Assembly (NCBI GenBank): GCA_017303455.1
Contig: JAFLBM010000003.1
Location: 186,001-250,000 of the forward strand
Reading direction: 5' to 3'
From: Chitinophagales bacterium
GTDB lineage: Bacteria; Bacteroidota; Bacteroidia; Chitinophagales; Chitinophagaceae
DNA: 64,000 bases
Shown here: positions 18,329-27,355 of the stretch, piece after piece
How the letters are laid out: the number at the start of each line of letters is the position of its first letter
How positions within the stretch are numbered: position 1 is the stretch's first letter
Position numbers and translations under genes: made by a program
Notes under the pieces: model-generated
What the model was told of the DNA's origin: nothing
Database searches by the model: none
The model's input: the letters and a program-made list of their open reading frames with translations, nothing else

Positions 18329-19099
18329 TTACTTAAACCTGTATTCCTCTTTTATCATTTCAATAAGCCTCTTTGCCCGGTTTTGAAGGGCAATAGCATT
18401 ACGGATATAAAACTTAATGGTAGTGGAATAGTAATGATAGTTCAGCGATACGGTGTTTATATCCTTTACATCAGCAGAAAGCAGGAATGGCTTTACCAAA
18501 GGTTTGCTGATAGTTGTTCTCTGTCCACCCACCCCGCTATTACTGATAATCTTTATACCCGTCGTCATTTGCTGAAATACATAGCCGTCAAAGAGCCTGG
18601 TATTTCCTTTGTGAACTTCATCCATCTTCAGGCGTAACAGATCTATTTGATTAGACAACCACTGAAAAGACGCATAATAAGAACCGGTACTATCCAGCAA
18701 TTCTTTGTTTTTTATATAACGAAGCAATCCTGCAGTCTTAAGCTGATCAAAAGACTTGGAGTTGGTATAGTAATACCCAAGATTGGCAGTAACAATTCTG
18801 GCAGCAAAATAAATATCAGTGGTATTTGTAATATCGGAGTGTAACAACTCCACCAGGGAGTCGGCCATCTTTGCTCCATAACTGTTGCGGTCTGTTACCG
18901 AATCAAAAAGACTGATATCTGATTGCAGGTCGGATAACATAGAGTTCAACTGTGTTTTCACTTCTTTTTTGTGAAGAATACCCTCCCGGGTGTTTTCCGC
19001 ATAAAATCCCAATGAGACGGCCAGGAATAACATTAAAAATTCCCAGAAATAGTGGGTCCATCTTTTCCGGGCGGTGTGAGTGTGTGCATGTACTTCCAT
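18329..19099 (-). CDS. Membrane-anchored protein of unknown function (MEVHxH...HYFWEFLMLFLAV type)
   Basis: A 256-residue protein with a His-rich start (MEVHAHTHTARKRW), a single helix (HYFWEFLMLFLAVSLGFYAEN) and a long soluble part with predicted coiled coil (KKEVKTQLNSMLSDLQSDISLF). This layout is common in Bacteroidota proteins of unknown function related to DUF6090. There is no enzymatic motif. It lies 10 bases upstream of the amidohydrolase, and its 5' end appears to be the source of that gene's N-terminus. Confidence 0.65.
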   Translation of the reverse strand: MEVHAHTHTARKRWTHYFWEFLMLFLAVSLGFYAENTREGILHKKEVKTQLNSMLSDLQSDISLFDSVTDRNSYGAKMADSLVELLHSDITNTTDIYFAARIVTANLGYYYTNSKSFDQLKTAGLLRYIKNKELLDSTGSYYASFQWLSNQIDLLRLKMDEVHKGNTRLFDGYVFQQMTTGIKIISNSGVGGQRTTISKPLVKPFLLSADVKDINTVSLNYHYYSTTIKFYIRNAIALQNRAKRLIEMIKEEYRFK

Positions 19100-19127
19100 T
19101 GTCTTTATTTAAAGTGCTTAGGGAAGT

Positions 19128-20177
19128 TTATTTGTTTCGGAAATAATAATCTGATAAAGCCCTTACAATAGCTCCCGGGTTTGCCTCATCTGTATTGGTC
19201 ATAACTATGATAGACAAACCATCATTTACAAAACGGGTATAGTAAGAACGAAAACCAACATTGGCACCGCCATGTTCAACAACTTTATGGCCGTTACGTT
19301 CATCTATCACCCATCCAAATCCATAGTAAGCTTTAGATTCAGGTTTATCCGTTGTTTTTATAAAGGGTTGCCAGAGCAGTTCCCAGTTTTCTTTTTGCAG
19401 GATGATCTTTTTCTCCCTCAGCACTTTGTCCCATAATATCATATCCGTGCCGGTAGAAAGAAAACCGCCGCTGGGCCGCACGGCATACATGGCATCCGCA
19501 TTAACCAGCACCCCGTTCCTGTGCATATAACCACTGGCCCGGTTGGGTATAATGAGATAAAAATCTGTCATGCCGCTGTTCTTCATACCGGCAGGAATAA
19601 ATAATTTTTCCCGTATATAATCCTGCCAGGGCATACCGCTTATTTGTGTGATGATTTGCGCCAGCATATAATAAGCAAGATTGCAGTACTGGTATTTTTC
19701 GCCGGTTTTAAAATCCAGCGGCAGCGGATAGGCCGCTTTAATAATTTCAAGGTCGCTTATCATTTTATGGTTATCATAGGCAGGACTTTCTCTTTTCAAC
19801 CCCGAAGTATGCGACATTAAGTGCTTGACCAGGATCGGTCTCCAGGTTTCCGGGGCATCGGGAAAAAATGTATGGACAGAATCTTCAATGCTCAGTTTTC
19901 CTTCCTCCTGTAATTTCAGGATGGCCGTAGTAAAAAATTGTTTGCTTACCGAGCCAAGCCGGATGACGGTTTCAGCAGTTACGGGGACATTGTGTTCTGC
20001 ATTGGCTAAACCATATCCTTTATTTACGATTGGCTTGCCGTTTTTTACAACAGCAAGAGAAAGACCAACAATTTTCTGCTCTTTCATCATTTTCTGTACA
20101 ATAACATCAGTACTGTCCGCTTGCCCGTAAACAAATACACGAACAAAGAGAAACAGGAGGATCCATTTACTTTTCAT
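19128..20177 (-). CDS. Secreted beta-lactamase-family serine hydrolase
   Basis: A 349-residue protein with a signal peptide (ending FVYGQ), S-x-x-K in RLGSVSKQF near residue 75, the Tyr motif in YQYCNLAYY near residue 167 and HGG in VVEHGGANVGF near residue 298. It is the third family member in the window and the first gene of the minus-strand run 20177-12566. Probably it acts on D-Ala-containing peptides or esters in the periplasm. Its own promoter should be in the gap before 20344, but no box is convincing. Confidence 0.87.
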   Translation of the reverse strand: MKSKWILLFLFVRVFVYGQADSTDVIVQKMMKEQKIVGLSLAVVKNGKPIVNKGYGLANAEHNVPVTAETVIRLGSVSKQFFTTAILKLQEEGKLSIEDSVHTFFPDAPETWRPILVKHLMSHTSGLKRESPAYDNHKMISDLEIIKAAYPLPLDFKTGEKYQYCNLAYYMLAQIITQISGMPWQDYIREKLFIPAGMKNSGMTDFYLIIPNRASGYMHRNGVLVNADAMYAVRPSGGFLSTGTDMILWDKVLREKKIILQKENWELLWQPFIKTTDKPESKAYYGFGWVIDERNGHKVVEHGGANVGFRSYYTRFVNDGLSIIVMTNTDEANPGAIVRALSDYYFRNK

Positions 20178-20343
20178 AAAACTGGTTTGAAATTTATTGA
20201 CTGGTAATTGAATAGCTATGCAGCCTGCAATCAGGAATAAAAGAAAATCCTCAAAGACGAATGATAGCCAGCAAAAGATAAGATTTTTTAGCAGGGAAAC
20301 TCATCTGGATATTAGTTTGTCCGCACACCGTTATAATAAGGAA

Positions 20344-20363
20344 GGAGTGATTTTACTCACTCC
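20344..20363 (-). terminator. Terminator of the 20426-21169 gene
   Basis: GGAGTGA and TCACTCC form a 7-bp stem with a 6-base loop. In minus direction it is followed by TTCCTTATT. It separates this gene from the serine hydrolase run. Confidence 0.6.
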
Positions 20364-20425
20364 CCCGGAGGTATAACGGTTTAAGGCTAAAAACTGGTTG
20401 TCTCCATATTATTACCAGCACAGTT

Positions 20426-21169
20426 TTATTTCGAACTCAAATCCTTTCGTAAAAAAAGTAACTCACTCCAGCTTTCCTGTACATACTCGGCCACATCTTT
20501 CAGGTATTGGGCATAAGAACCTTCGCCGTTTACAGCCTCATAGGTTTCTTTAAATGGCTTACGAAATCCCGAAGCTCTTTCTTTTAAACCCTGCTTGTAC
20601 CTTGTAACTAACGTGTATTGTCCCGGACCGGAAGAACTGGCTGTATAAACCGCAACGGTAACCCCTGCGGCGATCCAATTTTTTTTCAGCTTCTTAATGA
20701 TTTTTACTACTTCATCTCCCTGCCCCACTTTTGGATACACATGGGTGATATTGATTTTATCCGAAAAATCGCCCAGCGCCACCGTACTTAACGAATCCTG
20801 GTAAACTGAATATCCGCCGGATTGCCTGTCGGTTAAATAGATTGCTACATTTTTATTCCAGTCCGTTTGATGTTCAGGGCTTATATCTCCTCTTGCATCT
20901 TCTGAATCCCAGCTTTTAGGGCCTTCGGTAATATGATAACCGCCAATATCAGGACCCGATTGAATAGCGAACACCCTCCAATGAACATCACCGCTGTGAT
21001 ATTTTTGGGCATGTGCCGCCAATGCCTTTTCAAATTCCATTACTTTATCCATTTTTGGGAACACCCGGTGGGTGGAAATCACATTCTTTGTTTGGCCAAT
21101 ACCGCAAAACGGTGCCAGCATAATAAAAAGCAGGAATGTGCTGAGCTTTGCATTAAATCTGTGTCTCAT
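20426..21169 (-). CDS. Secreted protein of unknown function, possible dimeric alpha/beta-barrel repeat
   Basis: A protein of about 247 residues; the ATG at 21169 (MRHRFNAKL) is chosen over a TTG further out. A signal peptide ends near CGIGQ. Two similar halves can be seen: VISTHRVFPKMDKVMEFEKAL and INITHVYPKVGQGDEVVKIIKKL, each followed by a strand-helix pattern, as in two fused ABM/NIPSNAP-like ferredoxin folds. No function is assigned. It is divergent from the hybrid sensor gene and ends at its own terminator. Confidence 0.6.
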   Translation of the reverse strand: MRHRFNAKLSTFLLFIMLAPFCGIGQTKNVISTHRVFPKMDKVMEFEKALAAHAQKYHSGDVHWRVFAIQSGPDIGGYHITEGPKSWDSEDARGDISPEHQTDWNKNVAIYLTDRQSGGYSVYQDSLSTVALGDFSDKINITHVYPKVGQGDEVVKIIKKLKKNWIAAGVTVAVYTASSSGPGQYTLVTRYKQGLKERASGFRKPFKETYEAVNGEGSYAQYLKDVAEYVQESWSELLFLRKDLSSK

Positions 21170-21402
21170 GTTAGAATTTTTTTGGTGAATGAATGGTAGT
21201 GATTGCGGTTGCAATACTGTACAAAGCTCACTTCAAATGAAAAAATTTGTGAGTACAAACCAACCATTAAAGACTACGGTTTCACCAATTGATGGGACAA
21301 ACTGTGCGGCGACGGGATAAATTCGTCATTTTTAGCAAATGGGTCCGTTTTGTTTTAATCTTTTAAAGGATAAAAATCTGTTACAGTTAACTTTATACCA
21401 GC

Positions 21403-24400
21403 GTGGCCACCAACCTTAACCATATTAAACTACTGCTTACCAGTACTCTTTTCGGCATAGCCGTGGCTGCTTTTGGCCAAAAAGAGAAGGACTACGAAAG
21501 CATTTCCATCGCACAAGGCCTGTCCCAGGGCATGATATATGATATTTTGCAAGACAAAGAAGGATTTATTTGGGTGGGCACAAAAGACGGGCTTAACCGG
21601 TATGATGGGTATACGTTTAAAGTATTTACGAACGAGCCCTCTAATAACAAGAGTTTAAGCAGTAATAGCATAAACAAACTTTTTGAAGACAGTAAAGGAA
21701 GAATTTGGGTGGGTACAGAAAATGAAGGATTGAACGTTTACGATAAGAAAAGCGGTAATTTTCTAAGAATCAGACATAGTTCCACAAATGCCAACGGACT
21801 TTCGGGTAATATTATAAAATTCATGGAAGAAACGCCGGATGGCAGAATGCTGGTAGCTGCTGATGATGGCAAACTGAATATTATCACACTGAAGGATAAT
21901 TTTTTTGATAAAGGTGTAGTTCCGCTTATTACTGTGGTAGCAATGCCAAACAATACCAATGTATATGGAATTGGTAATGATAAAAACAAAAATACCTGGA
22001 TTGGCGGTATGGATGGCACCGTGCATAAATTTGATGCAACAAAAAACAGTTTCACCTTATTGCCCAATGCGCAATTATTAAACAACGGATATTTGACCAA
22101 TAGCGGAGATATTTTAATTAACAGCAACCTGTACTTATATAGCGGAAACGACGTAATACCTTTATTTAATACCAATAAAAATCCGGAAGGCAATATTATT
22201 TTCAGACCCAATAGTAATTTATGGGACAAACACCACAGGGAAACATATTTTTATGATGTAAGCACCTGGGGACCAGGCAAACCAATTCAATGGGGGTTAA
22301 AGCTGCCTGAAAAAAGAATTATCTACCCGTTTATATTTGACAAGTCTGGTTTAATATGGTGTGGTACTGTAGGCTATGGGTTAAGAAAATATAATGTGGA
22401 CAATGATAAATTCAATACCCAGCTTTATGGGTATAGCACTTATAACATACTGCCTGACACAGATGAGGATTTTTTTATAGGAGATGTTGGATACCGGTGG
22501 AAACGAAGTAAAAATAAAGTAATCGAAGAAAATGCTTTTGCAGACCTGCCACAGGTAACACAAATCGATAATTTTTTAATTGCAAAAACCGGTGACTATT
22601 GGCTCAAAAGCGACGATAAAGGATATTTTAAATATAACCCTGTTACTAAAAGATTAACACCTTATCCAAACATCAATAATTACAAAGGAATGGGTTCCAA
22701 ACAACCCATGCTGGAGGATAGTAAAAATCAAATTTGGTTCACCGGCTTAGGTGGTAATATAACGTTGCTGAATACAGTTACTGAAAAATTAACTACGATA
22801 AATATTAATACCCATGCCCCTAAAAAATTATCAGAATTTGCCATAGCTACAGCCTTATATGAAGATAAAAATGGAACATACTGGATCGGTACGGTAGATG
22901 GTTTTGCTACAGTGCAATTGGGTAAAACACCGGATGCCGGAATACAAACCCAATGGTATTATACAAACGGCAATCCCAATTCTCTTAACTACAATCATGT
23001 GTCCTGCTTTTTAGACGACCCGGCTAATTCCAATTATTTATGGATAGGTACGAAAGGCGGAGGACTGAACCGGTTGGAAAAATCTACCGGCAATTTTTTT
23101 CATCTTACCGTAAAGAATGGCTTGCCTGATAATGTGGTGTATGGCTTGTTAACGGATGATGCCGGCAATATTTGGGGTAGTACGAACAAAGGAATTTTTT
23201 GTTTATCCAATTCTAAGAATGGCAATAAAGAAAGCTGGACTTTTAGAAATTTCACCAAAGAAGATGGCTTACAGGATAACGAATTTAATACCAACGCCTA
23301 CAAAAAAATGCCCAATGGAAACCTTGCATTTGGCGGTGTAAACGGATTAAATATTTTTAATCCCAAAGAAATACTGGCAAAAAATTTTAAGCCTCAGGTT
23401 TTTATTACAAATATTTTAATAGGCAATCTGCCTGTGCTGCCCAACGATGAAACTGGTGTTTTAAAAAGTTCAATTGAACAAACACCATCCATTACATTAA
23501 ACCATTTACAGGATATTTTAACATTGGAATTCTCGTCACTCGACTTTACAGCACCTACTCAGAATAAATATCGTTACCAGTTAGCAGGAATTGATAAAGA
23601 TTGGGTCGAAAGTGGCACGAGGCGTACAGCCACTTATTTACACTTACCATCGGGCAGTTATGTTTTTAAAGTGCAGGGCAGCAATAGCCAGGGCCAGTGG
23701 AGCGATAAAATAGCAGAGTTAAAAGTTATTGTAAAGCCTCCCTGGTGGCGTACCTGGTGGGCTTATCTTACTTATTTGCTGTTGATAGGATTTGCAGTGA
23801 GAATCTACTTTACATTCAGAATAAATAAAGCAAAACTGCAATCCCAATTGCATTACGAACAGCAGGAAGCAAAACGGGTAAAAGAATTAGACACGGTTAA
23901 AACACAACTGTATGCCAACATCACCCATGAATTCAGAACGCCGCTTACTGTCATTTTGGGCATGGCCAACCAGGTTAAAAATGACCCGGAAAAGCACCTG
24001 CATACCGGTGTGGATATGATCGTAAGAAATGGAGAAAATTTACTGAACCTGGTCAATGAGATGCTTGATTTGTCGAAACTGGAAGACGGCAAAATGACGC
24101 TGAACCTGATAAATGGGGATATTGTTGCATTCCTGCGATACATCGTGGAGTCGTTTCAGTCATTAGCCGCCAGCCAGCAAAAGCAGTTTCATTTTTTAGC
24201 AGATACCGACGAATTAACAGTAGCATTTGATGCGGAGAAAATAAGGCAGATCATTACCAATTTGTTCTCCAATGCGTTGAAATTTACGCCGGCATCGGGG
24301 AATGTATATGTAAGTATTTCACAGCAGGCCGCCGGCAATAACGATCAGACAACATTGGTATTAAAAGTAAAAGATACCGGTATTGGCATCCCCGAAAACC

Positions 24401-25500
24401 AGGTGCCGCATATATTTGACCGTTTTTATCAATTAGACAACAGCCATACCCGTAAGGCAGAAGGAACGGGCATCGGGCTTTCACTCACCCGGGAGTTGGT
24501 CAAATTAATGAATGGGACCATTGCTGTTAAAAGCCCGCCGGTGGGGGCAACCAAAGGAACAGAATTTATTATTACTATCCCGTTAACCAAAGTCAACCCG
24601 GCAGATGCTGAAAGCCTTGTACTACCGGCATACAAAGAAAACAGTAGGGCAGTAATGACAGAAGAAAAATCAATGACCCGTTTCATTCAACCTGAAAATA
24701 CCGGTAGTGCCAATCCGTTAGTTTTATTGGTGGAAGATAATGCTGATGTGGTAGCCTACACCGCAAGCTGTTTGCAGGATTATAAATTAGCGGTCGGCAA
24801 AGATGGAAGAGAAGGCTTTGAAATTGCCGTAGATATCATCCCCGATTTGATCATTACCGATGTAATGATGCCTTTTGAAGATGGTTTTGAAATGTGCCGC
24901 AGGCTTCGCCAGGACGAACGGACAAGCCATATACCGGTAATCATGCTTACTGCTAAAGCGGATATGCAAAGCAAACTGGAAGGATTGGAAAAAGGGGCGG
25001 ATGTATATTTGGAAAAACCTTTTCATAAAGAAGAACTGTTGCTGCGGATAAGAAAATTATTGGAACTCCGGAAGAGTTTGCAGCAATATTACAGCAGGCA
25101 GATTGGTATAACCGATAGCAGTGGGGTTTCGGTAAAGCAGGAAGTTGAGCCGGTTACAGAAGAAAAAACGGAACATGCGTTTGTAAAAAAAGTCAGGGAA
25201 ATCGTGGAGGCGAATTTTACCAATTATGAATTTTCAGTAGAGCAACTATGCAAGCTCGTCTTCATGAGCCACTCACAACTGCATCGTAAACTGGAAGCAC
25301 TTACCGGCTGCTCACCCAATAAATTTATTCGTATAGTCCGATTAAATAAGGCAAAAGAATTATTAGTCAATCCGTCGTTAAGCATTGCAGCCATTGCACT
25401 GGATTGCGGGTACAACGATCCTGGTTATTTTGCACGGATATTTAAGCAGGAATATGGCATTACTCCGCAGGAATGGCGGAATAGTAAAGCCGGTCAATAA
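21403..25500 (+). CDS. Hybrid two-component system protein (propeller sensor, kinase, receiver, AraC output)
   Basis: A 1365-residue one-protein signalling system. In order: signal peptide (1-25), ligand-sensing propeller of Reg_prop repeats (LWIGTKGGGLNRL, WVGTENEGLNVY) to about residue 690, a Y_Y_Y domain, a transmembrane helix (about 785-800), HisKA with phospho-acceptor His842 in ITHEFRTPL, an ATPase domain (NLFSNALKFTP, GTGIGLSL), a receiver with Asp1153 in ITDVMMP, and an AraC-type double HTH at 1265-1360. Such proteins usually control polysaccharide or nutrient loci, but no SusCD pair is next to it here. The start is GTG, chosen because the signal peptide follows directly. Confidence 0.95.
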   Translation: MATNLNHIKLLLTSTLFGIAVAAFGQKEKDYESISIAQGLSQGMIYDILQDKEGFIWVGTKDGLNRYDGYTFKVFTNEPSNNKSLSSNSINKLFEDSKGRIWVGTENEGLNVYDKKSGNFLRIRHSSTNANGLSGNIIKFMEETPDGRMLVAADDGKLNIITLKDNFFDKGVVPLITVVAMPNNTNVYGIGNDKNKNTWIGGMDGTVHKFDATKNSFTLLPNAQLLNNGYLTNSGDILINSNLYLYSGNDVIPLFNTNKNPEGNIIFRPNSNLWDKHHRETYFYDVSTWGPGKPIQWGLKLPEKRIIYPFIFDKSGLIWCGTVGYGLRKYNVDNDKFNTQLYGYSTYNILPDTDEDFFIGDVGYRWKRSKNKVIEENAFADLPQVTQIDNFLIAKTGDYWLKSDDKGYFKYNPVTKRLTPYPNINNYKGMGSKQPMLEDSKNQIWFTGLGGNITLLNTVTEKLTTININTHAPKKLSEFAIATALYEDKNGTYWIGTVDGFATVQLGKTPDAGIQTQWYYTNGNPNSLNYNHVSCFLDDPANSNYLWIGTKGGGLNRLEKSTGNFFHLTVKNGLPDNVVYGLLTDDAGNIWGSTNKGIFCLSNSKNGNKESWTFRNFTKEDGLQDNEFNTNAYKKMPNGNLAFGGVNGLNIFNPKEILAKNFKPQVFITNILIGNLPVLPNDETGVLKSSIEQTPSITLNHLQDILTLEFSSLDFTAPTQNKYRYQLAGIDKDWVESGTRRTATYLHLPSGSYVFKVQGSNSQGQWSDKIAELKVIVKPPWWRTWWAYLTYLLLIGFAVRIYFTFRINKAKLQSQLHYEQQEAKRVKELDTVKTQLYANITHEFRTPLTVILGMANQVKNDPEKHLHTGVDMIVRNGENLLNLVNEMLDLSKLEDGKMTLNLINGDIVAFLRYIVESFQSLAASQQKQFHFLADTDELTVAFDAEKIRQIITNLFSNALKFTPASGNVYVSISQQAAGNNDQTTLVLKVKDTGIGIPENQVPHIFDRFYQLDNSHTRKAEGTGIGLSLTRELVKLMNGTIAVKSPPVGATKGTEFIITIPLTKVNPADAESLVLPAYKENSRAVMTEEKSMTRFIQPENTGSANPLVLLVEDNADVVAYTASCLQDYKLAVGKDGREGFEIAVDIIPDLIITDVMMPFEDGFEMCRRLRQDERTSHIPVIMLTAKADMQSKLEGLEKGADVYLEKPFHKEELLLRIRKLLELRKSLQQYYSRQIGITDSSGVSVKQEVEPVTEEKTEHAFVKKVREIVEANFTNYEFSVEQLCKLVFMSHSQLHRKLEALTGCSPNKFIRIVRLNKAKELLVNPSLSIAAIALDCGYNDPGYFARIFKQEYGITPQEWRNSKAGQ

Positions 25501-25561
25501 TGTACTACTATGAACTTTTATTGGGTTAAGTATCCGTAGCAGATTACCGTTCAGTACTTTC

Positions 25562-25680
25562 TTATTGTCCTCTTTTTTTCATGGGCTGCCATTTTTTATA
25601 AGTAGCACTTCTCCATAGCCATTCCACGGGCCCATAATTAAAATATTGCAGCCAGAGGGTTCTCAGGATGATCCGTTCAG
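25562..25680 (-). pseudogene. C-terminal remnant of a DUF418 gene
   Basis: The minus strand here encodes LWLQYFNYGPVEWLWRSATY and KKWQPMKK, clearly homologous to the C-terminus of the DUF418 protein at 2102-3454 (LRYFRFGPLEWCWRSLTY). Nothing upstream resembles the other 400 residues, so only the last ~35 codons survive. The rest of the stretch 25681-25817 shows no gene. Confidence 0.75.
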
Positions 25681-25817
25681 TTGCCTGGACGGGGCTAAAG
25701 CCTCCATGTCGTTGGTTTTGGTGGTAAAACGGGTAGTCCGAACAGGAACGGAAGGCATCTGAATATAGTGATACTGAGGCGGCAGAGCAAAAAACCCGGC
25801 CAAAAATCATGGAGATT

Positions 25818-25833
25818 GGTGAGTAAAGTCACC
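25818..25833 (+). promoter_or_regulatory. Crp/Fnr-type operator, copy 2
   Basis: GGTGAGTAAAGTCACC has the same GGTGA-N6-TCACC layout as the site at 12016, here with no neighbouring regulator gene. It lies 20 bases before a TTAGTTTTACA box identical to that of copy 1. Confidence 0.7.
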
Positions 25834-25853
25834 ATGAGCAGAAATAGCGGCTA

Positions 25854-25864
25854 TTAGTTTTACA
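25854..25864 (+). promoter_or_regulatory. Probable -7 promoter box of module copy 2
   Basis: TTAGTTTTACA is identical to the box at 12053 and lies 3 bases before the ATG of the small peptide, so the transcript would be nearly leaderless. Confidence 0.5.
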
Positions 25865-25867
25865 ATC

Positions 25868-25966
25868 ATGATGAGCAAGTGGAAGAGAATGGTCCTGGTT
25901 TGTTTGACTTGTATTGCGATGGTGGCCGGGATTGTGTGGCTGGTGAAATGGTTAGATAAACGATAA
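25868..25966 (+). CDS. 32-residue single-span membrane peptide, copy 2
   Basis: Starts MMSKWKRMVLVC (the second ATG at 25871 matches copy 1) and continues as one hydrophobic helix (CIAMVAGIVWLV) with a basic C-terminus. Homology to the 12080-12166 frame, with conserved SKW, VC, C and VAG positions and the same place before a DUF2892 gene, supports it as a real gene. It ends 9 bases before the DUF2892 start. Function unknown. Confidence 0.6.
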   Translation: MMSKWKRMVLVCLTCIAMVAGIVWLVKWLDKR

Positions 25967-25975
25967 ACCAAGTAT

Positions 25976-26191
25976 ATGAAACAAAACATGGGCGGAGCGG
26001 ACCGCATTATCCGCATTGTACTGGCAGCGGTATTAGCTTATCTCTATTTCAGTGGTACTGTAACCGGTACACTTGGATTAGTATTAGTGGTATTGGGCGG
26101 GGTCTTCCTGCTGACCAGCTTTATGGGTTTCTGCCCTTTGTACACGTTAGTTGGATTAAATACCTGTCCCCGGAAAGAGGGACCTAAATAA
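25976..26191 (+). CDS. DUF2892 (YgaP-like transmembrane) protein, copy 2
   Basis: A 71-residue protein highly similar to the 12177-12386 product (MKQNMGGADRIIRIVLAA; ending FCPLYTLVGLNTCPRK). Two membrane segments and two C-terminal Cys are kept. Together with the preceding peptide it forms a duplicated module under a Crp-type operator. It is followed by a bidirectional terminator. Confidence 0.82.
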   Translation: MKQNMGGADRIIRIVLAAVLAYLYFSGTVTGTLGLVLVVLGGVFLLTSFMGFCPLYTLVGLNTCPRKEGPK

Positions 26192-26242
26192 GAACTTATT
26201 CTGCCATCTCTATGGCAGATGTCGTTGGTTGGTGATAAAACA

Positions 26243-26272
26243 AAAGCGGGACTATGGTTATAGCCCCGCTTT
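26243..26272. terminator. Bidirectional terminator
   Basis: AAAGCGGG pairs with CCCGCTTT, with A-rich and T-rich flanks. It lies between the convergent DUF2892 and ATP-grasp genes. Confidence 0.7.
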
Positions 26273-26311
26273 CTTGTTATTGTTCGTTACTATGGCTAAC
26301 AACACCTGTAA

Positions 26312-27355
26312 TTAAAAGGCCTGTAACTTTTTTACCACTTCCTTATGCTGCCGAAGCATTGTCAGACCTTCCCGCCAGGACATATGCGGAAAGCCACGCT
26401 GATGATTTTTCATACTGATCTCCCATAACAACCGGTAATGACGGAGTATTTCTTTCCAGGCAAAAAAGATGGAATGCGCAGGATCATAAATATGGGTGGG
26501 TTCACTGCCGGCACCATTCAGTTCGATGATGCAAAAATTCTTTCCCTGTTTCAGTTCTCCGATTGTATTATACTTTATATCCAGCCGGCCATAATAAAAT
26601 TCCGGCACCTGCCGGCATAACTGATCAATGAATGTTACGAATTGTGCATCGGCATGGGCAGAGCTGTCGGTAAACTTTGCTCCTCTTGCATGATTGCCAT
26701 AAGGCACAAGATCTTTGATCTCTCCGCGGCGGGGTATTTCTGCAAGACCGCCTCCATATATTTTTCGCAGTGCCGGGATCTGAAACTGGTAGCGGGGATC
26801 TTTATGAAGTAATTCTTCAATCGAACTGCTTCCATCACCGGTAATGCTGAGTAATTCTTTGTGTACAATACCGGAGATACCACCTGTAGCTTCACCAGGC
26901 ATCCTGTAATAAAAAACACCCATTTCATTTGGTAAACGGATATACTCCTGTATCAAAAAATCGAGTTGGATCTTTTTTAAATAGATGTTGAGATCCTGCT
27001 CATTGTCCAGCCGGGAAACAGCCAGTCCTTTCATTCCAATATCCGGTTTGGCAATACAGGGGAAACCGATACCGGCTTCTTTCATTTTTTCCAGTATATA
27101 ACCGCTATCGCTGTGTTGCGGGAACAATAATGTTTTCGGAATAGCAAACGCAGGGATGCTGTCATAGATCTCTTTTTTTGACTCCAGCAAAAAACCAGCA
27201 TTCTTTATACGTGGATTGGCGGGTAAAAAGAAGAACCAGGTTTTTGCTTTAGCTGCATAATAGAGCCAGGCAAAATACATGGGGAAGTACACGATGCCAA
27301 AGGGCCAGTATTCCCAATGTGTCAGCTTATGCAGCAAGAGTTTAAACTTACTCAC
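26312..27355 (-). CDS. ATP-grasp domain protein
   Basis: A 347-residue protein with an ATP-grasp fold: FPCIAKPDIGMKGLAVSRL near residues 95-113 (phosphate-binding lysine region), QEYIRLPNE, and CIIELNGAGSEPTHIYDP near residues 275-292 with the metal-binding E/N pair. The N-terminus has a membrane-associated aromatic segment (YWPFGIVYFPMYFAWLYYAA). It resembles D-alanine-D-alanine-ligase-type carboxylate-amine ligases; the substrate is unknown. Its start overlaps the end of the NRDE gene by 8 bases, so the two are translationally coupled. Confidence 0.8.
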   Translation of the reverse strand: MSKFKLLLHKLTHWEYWPFGIVYFPMYFAWLYYAAKAKTWFFFLPANPRIKNAGFLLESKKEIYDSIPAFAIPKTLLFPQHSDSGYILEKMKEAGIGFPCIAKPDIGMKGLAVSRLDNEQDLNIYLKKIQLDFLIQEYIRLPNEMGVFYYRMPGEATGGISGIVHKELLSITGDGSSSIEELLHKDPRYQFQIPALRKIYGGGLAEIPRRGEIKDLVPYGNHARGAKFTDSSAHADAQFVTFIDQLCRQVPEFYYGRLDIKYNTIGELKQGKNFCIIELNGAGSEPTHIYDPAHSIFFAWKEILRHYRLLWEISMKNHQRGFPHMSWREGLTMLRQHKEVVKKLQAF

